A stretch of 8,488 nucleotides of DNA, taken from positions 1 to 8,488 of the forward strand of contig MNZY01000186.1 in assembly GCA_001873845.1 (NCBI GenBank), read 5' to 3'. Under the pieces are notes generated by a model. The model saw only the letters and a program-made list of their open reading frames with translations. It did not search any database and had not been told where the DNA came from. This stretch comes from Candidatus Altarchaeum sp. CG2_30_32_3053. Lineage in GTDB: Archaea; Altiarchaeota; Altiarchaeia; Altiarchaeales; Altiarchaeaceae. The translations under genes were made by a program, and so were the position numbers. Of the stretch, positions 1-6,975 are shown piece after piece (the first letter of the stretch is position 1; every line of letters begins with the position of its first letter).

Positions 1-552
1 ACTAAAATTTTTATTAATATCTATAGCTACACCTTTAGAAACGCAAATAACTTTATCTGCTCTTCGGCATGCCCGCATTAACAGTATGATAAATAATCTA
101 TCAAAAAAAAAATTAATTTTCAAACGGGAAAGTGCCTCTACATTACATTCGCTTATGTGAATGTGAACACTTGTGATAAATTTTGTTTTTCTTCTAAATA
201 ATCTTGCAAAAAGTATCTTTGGCGTAAGTTGTCCCGTAATATCCAATACTATGTCAGGGCATTCAGAATTTACTATTTTACAAATATCATAAAAATCTTT
301 TAGGTATCTAAAAGCACGCACAAAAAAACTTTTGTTTTTTAAATATTCTTCTTTTCTTATAGATATGATTTTTATATCCTTGGGTACATTAGTTAAGAAA
401 ACACCTTTTTTTTCTAACAAAGCCAAAACTATATCAAATTTACTTCTATCCAAATGATTTAAAATATTTATTAATATTCTTTCACCACCTCCCAATTCTA
501 AACTTGTGTGAAAAAACAATAATTTTATTTTTCTATTTTTCATCATTTTCAT
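1..552 (-). CDS. Glycosyltransferase family 4 protein, N-terminal part (runs off left edge)
   Basis: The minus-strand frame stays open from the start region to base 1, giving 184 codons of a protein whose C-terminal half lies outside the window. What is visible is the acceptor-binding N-terminal Rossmann domain of a GT-B, GT4-type enzyme. A hydrophobic first strand leads into the glycine loop LELGGGER (about residues 18-25). The strand CPDIVLD lies near residues 98-104, SVHIH near 128-132, and the pre-linker segment ADKVICVSKGVA at 165-176. The donor-binding domain and its EX7E motif are not in view, so donor and acceptor are unknown. The start is uncertain: in-frame ATGs lie at 570, 552, 546 and 543, and none has a strong Shine-Dalgarno. 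The 552 start lies 5 nt after the TAA of the preceding glycosyltransferase; the 570 start would overlap it. A run of ten T in the coding strand (112-103) encodes Phe residues, and the frame is consistent on both sides. Confidence 0.85.
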   Translation of the reverse strand, partial: MKMMKNRKIKLLFFHTSLELGGGERILINILNHLDRSKFDIVLALLEKKGVFLTNVPKDIKIISIRKEEYLKNKSFFVRAFRYLKDFYDICKIVNSECPDIVLDITGQLTPKILFARLFRRKTKFITSVHIHISECNVEALSRLKINFFFDRLFIILLMRACRRADKVICVSKGVAIDINKNFS

Positions 553-557
553 TAGAT

Positions 558-1730
558 TTATTGATAACATAAATTCTCATATATTTTTTTGATTTTTGGA
601 ATTATAACATCAGTGCTGAATTGTTCTTCAACAATTTTTCTGGCGTTTCTTCCTAACTTTTCTAATTCGCTTCTGTTGTCATTAATGTATTCAAGTAAAG
701 AAAGCAGTTCATTAATGTCTTCTTTTATGAGATAACCAGTTTTACCGTGAATCGTTGGATACCTGTTGCCCTTGTCAAGCATGATTACGGGACGTCCGCA
801 TGACAATGATTCTAAACTACCCCGGGATATGCCCTCAACCTTTACGGGATTTAAGATAATATCTGCATTCTCAATATATTTTGGGATTAATTCATTCTGG
901 ATGTTTGGATAAAACTTTATGTTTGTTTTATTATCAATAAGTGAGTCAAGTTCATTGATTTTAATACTTGCGCCCGATCCAATTATTTGTAATTCAATAT
1001 ATTCCGGTAGATTTTTGATTAGGCCGTAGAGTAAATCCAATCCACGCGTCGGGTCTAACCTTCCGATAAAAAGAACTTTTAGCTTTTCATTATAAGTTGG
1101 CAGGGTATATTTGAACTTATTGGCATCAACAAAATTTGGAATGAACCAGACATTTTTTGCATTTTTTGATTCCGCATATTTTTTGACATATTCATAGATG
1201 TATCCCTCAACACATATAATATTATCAAACATTTCAATCATTCTTTTTTCATTGTAAAAGTCTGCGGGATTATTTGTTTCCAATGATGGCGTTCCATGTA
1301 ATGTTAATATTTTTGGTTTATTTACAAATTTGAAATTTGTTATTTTTTGAAAAAAAGGGTTATGCAGCAATCTGTCAAATGTTGTAAATCCATAATTTAT
1401 TTCAGGCCCATTAACATGCAGAATATCATAATCTGCTTTTTCCAAATACTTTTTTTTGTTTTTAAATCTTATATATTCTGATAGGGTTTTATAGGGTAGC
1501 AGAAGGGCTTTATAAATCCCTTTGTATTTAGGGTGGCCCGTAATATCATAAGGCAAAAAACTACTGATGATCGCACTTCCGGAATATTTTTCAATGAGAG
1601 GGTGGCAATACACTGCATTTGCTACTACTTCAAATTTAACATCCTGCATGCCATTGATTAATGCCAATACTGATGTTGGGCCCCCACCCAACGGAGGATT
1701 AAATTTATCTATCCATTGAATTATTTTCAT
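558..1730 (-). CDS. Glycosyltransferase family 4 protein
   Basis: This is a complete 390-residue cytoplasmic or membrane-associated GT-B glycosyltransferase, the normal size for GT4. It would transfer a sugar from a nucleotide-sugar donor to a growing glycan, probably with retention of configuration. The N-terminal domain shows the glycine loop PPLGGGPTS (12-20), ILHVNGPE (103-110) and the strand-loop LTLHGTPSL (142-150). The interdomain linker is IPNFVD (197-202). The donor domain opens with LFIGRLDPTRG (220-230) and carries the EX7E pair Glu299/Glu307 in VEGISRGSLE. The ATG at 1730 is the only sensible start: it gives the usual short hydrophobic N-terminus, with a weak AGAG-like element about 9 nt upstream. 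Its first 26 nt overlap the out-of-frame end of the methyltransferase, and the fourth glycosyltransferase follows directly. The substrate cannot be read from the sequence. Its N-terminal half is divergent from the two upstream GT4 enzymes, so it is not a recent duplicate. Confidence 0.92.
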   Translation of the reverse strand: MKIIQWIDKFNPPLGGGPTSVLALINGMQDVKFEVVANAVYCHPLIEKYSGSAIISSFLPYDITGHPKYKGIYKALLLPYKTLSEYIRFKNKKKYLEKADYDILHVNGPEINYGFTTFDRLLHNPFFQKITNFKFVNKPKILTLHGTPSLETNNPADFYNEKRMIEMFDNIICVEGYIYEYVKKYAESKNAKNVWFIPNFVDANKFKYTLPTYNEKLKVLFIGRLDPTRGLDLLYGLIKNLPEYIELQIIGSGASIKINELDSLIDNKTNIKFYPNIQNELIPKYIENADIILNPVKVEGISRGSLESLSCGRPVIMLDKGNRYPTIHGKTGYLIKEDINELLSLLEYINDNRSELEKLGRNARKIVEEQFSTDVIIPKIKKIYENLCYQ

Positions 1731-1976
1731 TTTTTGTATCTCTACTAATATAAATGCCCGATATTCCCGGTAGAAAATATCTGCTGTTTTTACCTAAAAT
1801 AAAAAACATTATTCTCAGTAAATTTAACTTTATACCATTAATTCCAGAATCCATAATTCCGCCACCCACACCATATGGGTAATATGTTGGAAATATTTGC
1901 ATATACTCTTTGACATCATTGAAACAAAAAAAAGGCGTAGCCAACTTAAAACCGGATAGTGTATTCTCAACTTCCA
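1705..1976 (-). pseudogene. Out-of-frame C-terminal continuation of the methyltransferase
   Basis: This stretch is open in the frame shifted by one base relative to the methyltransferase and ends at TAA 1707-1705. Read from the junction it gives EVENTLSGFKLATPFF, then PTYYPYG, and near the end SRYFLPGISGIYISR. The first part looks like the helix and strand that close a class I methyltransferase fold after the Tyr/Phe-Ser segment. The closing 'LPG..GIYI' hydrophobic stretch is also common at the end of sugar-locus methyltransferases. The frame also opens slightly upstream with an ATG at 2010, but that part overlaps the end of the upstream frame and is not evidence of a separate gene. Without this fragment the operon would have an unusual gap of about 236 nt before the next gene. 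With it, the genes overlap by 26 nt, matching the tight packing elsewhere. I infer one broken or mis-sequenced gene spanning 2680-1705. Confidence 0.75.
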
Positions 1977-2680
1977 TTATGAGATAAAAATCTGCTATGA
2001 AGCGGTGCATGAAAGTATCCTTCTTTTGAAAATTTCAAGGAGTATTGTATTCCAATGTATCTGGGCATCCAATGAACAAATTTCAAGCCAGTGTCATGAT
2101 GATCTTTGAAATAATATCTGTTAGGTGTCGCAATAATTACTGCTTCCGATGTGACACGATTTATCTCTTCTAATGCCATTAATTGGAGCTCACGCTGAAT
2201 TTTAAACATCATCATAACTTTATCTTTTTCCTGCCCATAGTAGTATTTCATTTGTAATTCTGGATTGTCTCCAACATGTTCCAAGGTTTCTATAGATGCA
2301 AATATATTTACACTCTTTGAGTTTAAAGGTAATTTAGTTATATCTGCTATTTTAAACTTTATCCTATCCCGTACTTCAAGAATCTCTGAAATAGATTTTG
2401 CAATTTCTAAAATCCTTTTGTCTAAGTCAATACATATCGCCTTGTTATTTTCTCTGTTTAAAAGATACGCAAAAGAAAACCACCCATAACCACATGCACA
2501 GTCACATAATATTTTATCATTTATATCAATAAATTTTGATATCTGTTTAATATAAACTTTGTCAAACCATTCTATAGCACCTTTGATATTTATTTTTTGC
2601 TTGTCTGTGTTTTTAAGAATATTTTGTATTCTCTTTATTTGTTCTTCTGTAATCTTATCTGTAATCTTTATGTTTTCCAT
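1967..2680 (-). CDS. Class I SAM-dependent methyltransferase, C-terminus cut by an apparent frameshift
   Basis: This 237-residue open frame encodes a Rossmann-fold methyltransferase of the kind found in surface-polysaccharide loci, where such enzymes usually O- or N-methylate a sugar. Motif I reads ILCDCACGYGWFS (57-69), the DxACGxG variant of the SAM-binding glycine loop. The acidic end of strand 2 is in ICIDLD (82-87; Asp85/Asp87), motif III is IADITKLPL (111-119) and motif IV is FASIETLEHV (127-136). VIIATPN (181-187) is the later core strand, typical of this group. The frame stops at TGA just where the family continues with a 'switch to next helix, GF' segment. That segment is present one frame over (see 1705-1976). 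Removing one G from the GG at 1975-1974 gives SHNEVENTLSGFK and a protein of about 324 residues. The start is ATG at 2680. A GTGAG element sits nearer a 9-codon out-of-frame ATG at 2697, which is probably chance. The gene lies about 34 nt after the membrane protein. Confidence 0.85.
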   Translation of the reverse strand: MENIKITDKITEEQIKRIQNILKNTDKQKINIKGAIEWFDKVYIKQISKFIDINDKILCDCACGYGWFSFAYLLNRENNKAICIDLDKRILEIAKSISEILEVRDRIKFKIADITKLPLNSKSVNIFASIETLEHVGDNPELQMKYYYGQEKDKVMMMFKIQRELQLMALEEINRVTSEAVIIATPNRYYFKDHHDTGLKFVHWMPRYIGIQYSLKFSKEGYFHAPLHSRFLSHNGS

Positions 2681-2714
2681 TTTATTTCTTTAATCATTTT
2701 ATCTCACTTTTTCC

Positions 2715-4625
2715 TTAATCTTTAATCACATACCCCCAAACCTCTCCGTTATCATAAATTTCATTGCTATTTAATTCAACTCTTTTTTTAAATTTTTCAT
2801 TAAGTATATATGGCGTAGCACCTGCCCCGGCTCTTTTAATCTCGGTTGTCCACAATCTTGGATATATAAACGCATCCTTCCTTATTACATACATTTTATC
2901 TTTATCTTTGCTGAAATTGTAATCAACCGATAATATCGCTGGATCTATTTTGCCATAAAAACTTATTGGTCCATAAGTTCCGTTAAAAAATTCATGTATT
3001 GAGGATATGCCTTCTAATTGTGATTGCTTATACGCACATAAATTTACATGCTCTTTATGGTATAACGGACTGTCATTATTTGAAATTGTTGATGCAATCA
3101 TGAAAAAAGACATTAAAAAAATTGTAATTAAAAATAACATTAATGCAAATCTTCTATTAATTAGATTTATTAATTTAAATAATCCATAAGCAGAAACAAT
3201 GGCAAGAATAACATAGGCAAATATAAACCATCTTGTTGGCATAATTGCTGTAATGCCAACAAGGTTGAATCCATAAATAAAAGCAAAAAGGACAACCATG
3301 GTGATGCATAGTGGAACTTTGAACTCGTCTTTACTTTTAATCCATATATATGTTCCTATTATCCCGATTCCTAAAAAAATCAGATAACCTAAATGATCAA
3401 GCATGTATTCAAAATAATTTGAGGCAACATAGGTGGACACTTTTTCTTGAACTGTGGCAAGTTCTTCAGTTTCAGAAGCTATACTGTATTTCGTTATTCC
3501 CATGTACAAAGCATTTATGCCATAATCAAGAAAGGAATTACATGTCGGACACTCAAAGGCATACATCCAGTAACCTAAAAGCATTATGCTAAATGCTATT
3601 ATTGTGCTCACAAAAATTGCAAATTTAATAGAAGAAATGTTATTTAAATATTTATTTGCATTTTTAAATACATAAAAACATATTGCTACAACAACCATCA
3701 CAAATCCGGCAACTGTATGTGTAAGTACTAAAATAACAAATAAAAAAAAGGCAACAATTCTCCTAATAAAGGGTTTAGGTATATTTATAATGAGCAAATA
3801 CAAAATTATTGTAAAAAAAACAAATCCAAGAGACATTGGAATAGGTAAACTATATCCAATGACCCAATCTGCAAAAACAAACATAAGTGCGGCTAAAAGT
3901 CCTGTTCTTGTATTTATCAATTTTTTCCCTAATAGAAAAATAAAAATAACAGAAAAAGCCAGCAAAAAAGTTGTTGATGAAAAAATTGAGTCATAAACAT
4001 TTAAAGGGGTTAAAATGTTCATTTGTGCAGCAAGCGTATGGAATATTGGAAAATAAAAATATGGTTGATTAGGAATAACATGTCCCTGTTCTATAGTTTG
4101 CTCTGTTATATAGTTATGAAGTCGTGTATCCACACCAACTATGTCCCCGGGGAATTCGTAATAAATTCCGCCATATAAATTAATTCCAATTAATAAAATT
4201 TTAATTAAAATTAATCCACTCCATTTTTTGTTTGAGTAAAGAATTTCAAGAGCAACTGAGCAGCATGCAACAGCAACAAGTATAAAATAAAGTGGGGGTC
4301 TGGAATAAAGAGTAAAATGAAGCAGCAACACACTTAAACTAACTGCAACAAAAAAGATAATGTTGTTGATATATATAAATTTTTTTGTTGGTTTAAACAA
4401 GAAGGTTTCACTTGCTTTAAGCAATCTTTTTCTTAACCAAATGTATAGTGCTGAAGCAATTAAAATTGCTCCTCCAATATCCTGCTGGTGAATATTAAAA
4501 GCCAGAGACATATAAATAATAAAAATTCCAAGAAGGACTCCTCCTGATGCGATAAGTAAATCTAAATTTTCTTTTATTTTTTCAGGAATGCCTTCTCTTT
4601 CAGATTTGCTATTTTCCTTTTCCAT
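2715..4625 (-). CDS. Polytopic membrane protein, possible GT-C-fold glycosyltransferase
   Basis: The protein has about 636 residues and roughly 13-15 predicted membrane segments, with a soluble C-terminal tail of about 120 residues. Numbered from the TTG at 4631, hydrophobic segments lie near 25-45, 52-66, 88-107, 112-131, 137-156, 215-234, 243-283, 290-323, 334-356, 411-430, 438-458, 466-488 and 494-514. The long loop after the fifth segment (about 158-212) holds FPGDIVGVDTRLHNY and a YFYFPIFH motif. An acidic residue in the first large outer loop followed by His/Tyr-rich sequence is the pattern of GT-C enzymes, which use lipid-phosphate-linked sugars. Asp168 is therefore a candidate catalytic residue; this is inference. 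PTRWFIF (465-471) resembles a conserved Arg-Trp helix start in archaeal relatives. The tail has two N-glycosylation sequons (NGT 550, NFS 572). ATG 4625 is preferred over TTG 4631, which abuts the upstream stop. An alternative role is polymerase or ligase in glycan export. Membrane topology is confident; the enzyme class is not. Confidence 0.8.
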   Translation of the reverse strand: MEKENSKSEREGIPEKIKENLDLLIASGGVLLGIFIIYMSLAFNIHQQDIGGAILIASALYIWLRKRLLKASETFLFKPTKKFIYINNIIFFVAVSLSVLLLHFTLYSRPPLYFILVAVACCSVALEILYSNKKWSGLILIKILLIGINLYGGIYYEFPGDIVGVDTRLHNYITEQTIEQGHVIPNQPYFYFPIFHTLAAQMNILTPLNVYDSIFSSTTFLLAFSVIFIFLLGKKLINTRTGLLAALMFVFADWVIGYSLPIPMSLGFVFFTIILYLLIINIPKPFIRRIVAFFLFVILVLTHTVAGFVMVVVAICFYVFKNANKYLNNISSIKFAIFVSTIIAFSIMLLGYWMYAFECPTCNSFLDYGINALYMGITKYSIASETEELATVQEKVSTYVASNYFEYMLDHLGYLIFLGIGIIGTYIWIKSKDEFKVPLCITMVVLFAFIYGFNLVGITAIMPTRWFIFAYVILAIVSAYGLFKLINLINRRFALMLFLITIFLMSFFMIASTISNNDSPLYHKEHVNLCAYKQSQLEGISSIHEFFNGTYGPISFYGKIDPAILSVDYNFSKDKDKMYVIRKDAFIYPRLWTTEIKRAGAGATPYILNEKFKKRVELNSNEIYDNGEVWGYVIKD

Positions 4626-4631
4626 GATCAA

Positions 4632-5777
4632 TTACTTTCTTTTTCCATTATGAATTACTGCGTTATATAAGTTATAATATCTTTTGGCAATATCTTTATT
4701 TGAAAACTGCTTTGCTTTTTCCATTCCTGCAATTCCTATTTTATTTCTTAAATTTTTATCATTTAGTAATAATAAAATTTTGTTTGCAAAACCATCAATA
4801 TCGCCGTATTCCACTAAAAAACCGGTTTCATTGTCATCAATAACATATGGAATCCCGCCAATATTTGAGGCAACAACAGGCTTTCCGCATGCTTCTGCTT
4901 CTGCAAGAACAATTCCAAACGACTCCACTTTTGATGGGAGAACAAAGACAGAACATTCTGAAAATTCTTTTTTAACTTCTTCATCACTTAATTCTCCTTT
5001 GAAAATTATGTTGTCATTTAAATTATTTTGGTTAACATACTCTACCAGTGAATTATAATATCTTTGTTTTCTTACGCTCCCAACAATATGCAACCTGACA
5101 TCCGGAATTTCTTTTTTTATTATTTTAACTGCTTTGAGTAAATTCAATAAAGATTTTCTTGGTTCAATGCCACCAACAAAAAGCAACCTGTTTTCAATTT
5201 CATTATTTTCAATCTCAAAAAATTCATTTCTGATACCGTTTGGTATGATATAGATTTCTCCTTTACAGAATGGTTTAATATTCTTTTTGACATAATAGCT
5301 AACAACTGTTAAGACCTTTGCATGTTTAAAGACATAATCTTCCATAGGCACAGCAACCATTCGCCTTATTGTATCAAGCAATCCCGGTCGTATTTTCGGA
5401 TCATATTCCTCTTTTGTAATTCCATGAACTGTTACAATATTTGGAAACCCACTTTTCAATGCACAATAACCCGGACCTGCAGTCATGTGTGCATGCACAA
5501 CATCTGGCTTTAATTCTTTAATTTTTTTTATTGTCTTATGTTGGTCAATCGTTTTGATAGTAACAAATCTTGGCAACGGAGGCGATGCAAGATAATGAAT
5601 TGTCACATTGTCCTCAACTTTTGTTATATTCTCCCACATTATTTCTTTTGTTATTACATGAAGTTCAATGTCAGAATATTTTTTTAATTCATTTACCAAA
5701 CCAATTATACAGGTTTCAACCCCCCCTCTTATTTTTTTCATATCCAAAGGATACTGCCCCAATATTATGACCCTCAT
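4632..5777 (-). CDS. Glycosyltransferase family 4 protein
   Basis: This is a 381-residue GT-B enzyme with every GT4 landmark, counted from ATG 5777. The Rossmann start MRVIILGQYPLD leads to the glycine-rich acceptor loop IRGGVE (16-21). DVVHAHMT (92-99) and IVTVHGITKEE (114-124) line the cleft, and IPNGI (178-182) is the interdomain turn. LLFVGGIEPRKSL (198-210) opens the donor domain. The EX7E pair is Glu285/Glu293 in VESFGIVLAE, followed by ACGKPVVASNIGGIPYVI. It would add a sugar from a nucleotide-activated donor on the cytoplasmic side; donor and acceptor are unknown. An in-frame ATG at 5798 would add seven residues and overlap the upstream gene. I prefer 5777 because it starts at the usual first strand and sits one base after the upstream TAA, suggesting coupled translation. 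An AAAGAG element lies about 12 nt upstream of it. The stop directly abuts the start region of the membrane protein. Confidence 0.95.
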   Translation of the reverse strand: MRVIILGQYPLDMKKIRGGVETCIIGLVNELKKYSDIELHVITKEIMWENITKVEDNVTIHYLASPPLPRFVTIKTIDQHKTIKKIKELKPDVVHAHMTAGPGYCALKSGFPNIVTVHGITKEEYDPKIRPGLLDTIRRMVAVPMEDYVFKHAKVLTVVSYYVKKNIKPFCKGEIYIIPNGIRNEFFEIENNEIENRLLFVGGIEPRKSLLNLLKAVKIIKKEIPDVRLHIVGSVRKQRYYNSLVEYVNQNNLNDNIIFKGELSDEEVKKEFSECSVFVLPSKVESFGIVLAEAEACGKPVVASNIGGIPYVIDDNETGFLVEYGDIDGFANKILLLLNDKNLRNKIGIAGMEKAKQFSNKDIAKRYYNLYNAVIHNGKRK

Positions 5778-5778
5778 C

Positions 5779-6975
5779 TTAACGAAGTACTCTTTCATAA
5801 ACTTTTAATGTTTCTTTTGCTATTTCATCTGATGAAAATTTCTTAACATAGTTCAAAATGTATTCTTCATCCCATTCTTTATTTAGTGCAAGCAAAATTT
5901 TCTTTGCCAGTTCATCCGGATTTTTTGGTTCAACCAAATATCCTAAATTTTCATTTACAATAATTTCCTCACTGCCACCATTTCTTGTAGCAACTACTGG
6001 CTTTCCACAAGCCATTGCCTCAATCTGGACAACACCAAAACTTTCACTCAAACTTGGCAAAACAAATAAATCGCAGGCATTCATCCACAATGGAATTTCA
6101 TTATGGGGTTTTGCACCAACTAATTTTACATAATCATCAATGTGCAGATTATTTATTGACTTCTGTAATTTTGATTTTAATTGTCCGCTACCAACTATAA
6201 TACATAAAACATCCTTCTCTTTATCTACAATTTTTCTCATCGCCTTTATCAAATATTCGTGTCCCTTTATTTCTTCCAACATGCCAACACTTACAATAAT
6301 TTTCTTGTTTTCTGGAATGTTCAATCTATTTCTGCATTCCTGTTCAGAAATTTGTTTAAATATCTTTTCATTGTATCCATTTGGAATAACAATACATTTT
6401 TCCTTTTCTACACCAAGTTCAATCAATTTTTCATAATTGCTCTTGCTTACTGTTGTTACATAATTTGCATTACCAAGAGCATATTTTGCCATTTTTTCAA
6501 AATTCTTGAATCTAAATGGCAATTCATAAACATCGTTCCCGTGTCCCGTAATAATTAATGGCTTTTTGTACTTCTCTTTCAATTTCGCACCAACATATCC
6601 TGCATAATAGATGAAATGTGCATGGATCATATCAAAATTTATATTTTCCTTTAAAATAAGTTTTAATGTTGATTTGTATGCGCTTTCGGCATATTTTTCT
6701 CGTAGAAAATTTAGCGGAGGCATAAAGAAGTTTGGGAAATAAACCTGTATGTTATTGTATGAATAATCAATAGGATTTATTCCTTTTCTCCAACATTCAG
6801 GAATCCATTCAAATCTTCCAAAAAATTCTGGAAGATGTGGTGTTGGAGCTATAATGTAAATTTTATTAAAATTTTCTGCAAGTGCATCTATCTGTTCTTT
6901 AACAAATATTCCTCCATACAAACAATTTTTATGCGGAAAACTGTTCGCTATAATTAGTAAATTTTTGCTTTTCAT
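5779..6975 (-). CDS. Glycosyltransferase family 4 protein
   Basis: The protein is a complete 398-residue GT4 enzyme. From ATG 6975, the first strand NLLIIANSFPHKN is followed by the acceptor loop GGIFVKEQ (21-28) and IIAPTPHLPEFFG (41-53). MIHAHFIYYAGYVGA (116-130) and LIITGHGNDVY (140-150) follow. The linker IPNG is at 197-200, SVGMLEEIKGHEYL (229-242) opens the donor domain, and the EX7E pair is Glu311/Glu319 in SESFGVVQIE. The HAHF.YYAGY.GA plus TGHGNDVY combination resembles the TuaC-like branch of GT4, seen in exopolysaccharide and teichuronic-acid-type loci. This is resemblance from memory, not a database hit. A GTG at 7038 would extend the frame by 21 residues (including FWNCGLECLL), but that extension lies inside the amidotransferase coding region and is not family-like, so ATG 6975 is chosen. 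Even so the gene overlaps the amidotransferase end by 47 nt, pointing to co-transcription. Confidence 0.95.
   Translation of the reverse strand: MKSKNLLIIANSFPHKNCLYGGIFVKEQIDALAENFNKIYIIAPTPHLPEFFGRFEWIPECWRKGINPIDYSYNNIQVYFPNFFMPPLNFLREKYAESAYKSTLKLILKENINFDMIHAHFIYYAGYVGAKLKEKYKKPLIITGHGNDVYELPFRFKNFEKMAKYALGNANYVTTVSKSNYEKLIELGVEKEKCIVIPNGYNEKIFKQISEQECRNRLNIPENKKIIVSVGMLEEIKGHEYLIKAMRKIVDKEKDVLCIIVGSGQLKSKLQKSINNLHIDDYVKLVGAKPHNEIPLWMNACDLFVLPSLSESFGVVQIEAMACGKPVVATRNGGSEEIIVNENLGYLVEPKNPDELAKKILLALNKEWDEEYILNYVKKFSSDEIAKETLKVYERVLR

Noticed and set aside
2669..2697. Nine-codon reading frame starting at ATG 2697, with a good GTGAG element five bases upstream, overlapping the methyltransferase start.
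   Set aside because: It is too short to judge, and weak matches of this kind arise easily in AT-rich spacer. It could be a leader peptide but nothing else supports that.
2681..2714. Possible promoter or terminator in the longest clean intergenic gap.
   Set aside because: The gap is only about 34 nt, with no hairpin plus T-run and no convincing TATA/BRE or -35/-10 arrangement.
4684..5058. Plus-strand open frame of 124 codons.
   Set aside because: It lies wholly antisense to a clear GT4 gene and has no recognisable domain; it is a composition shadow.
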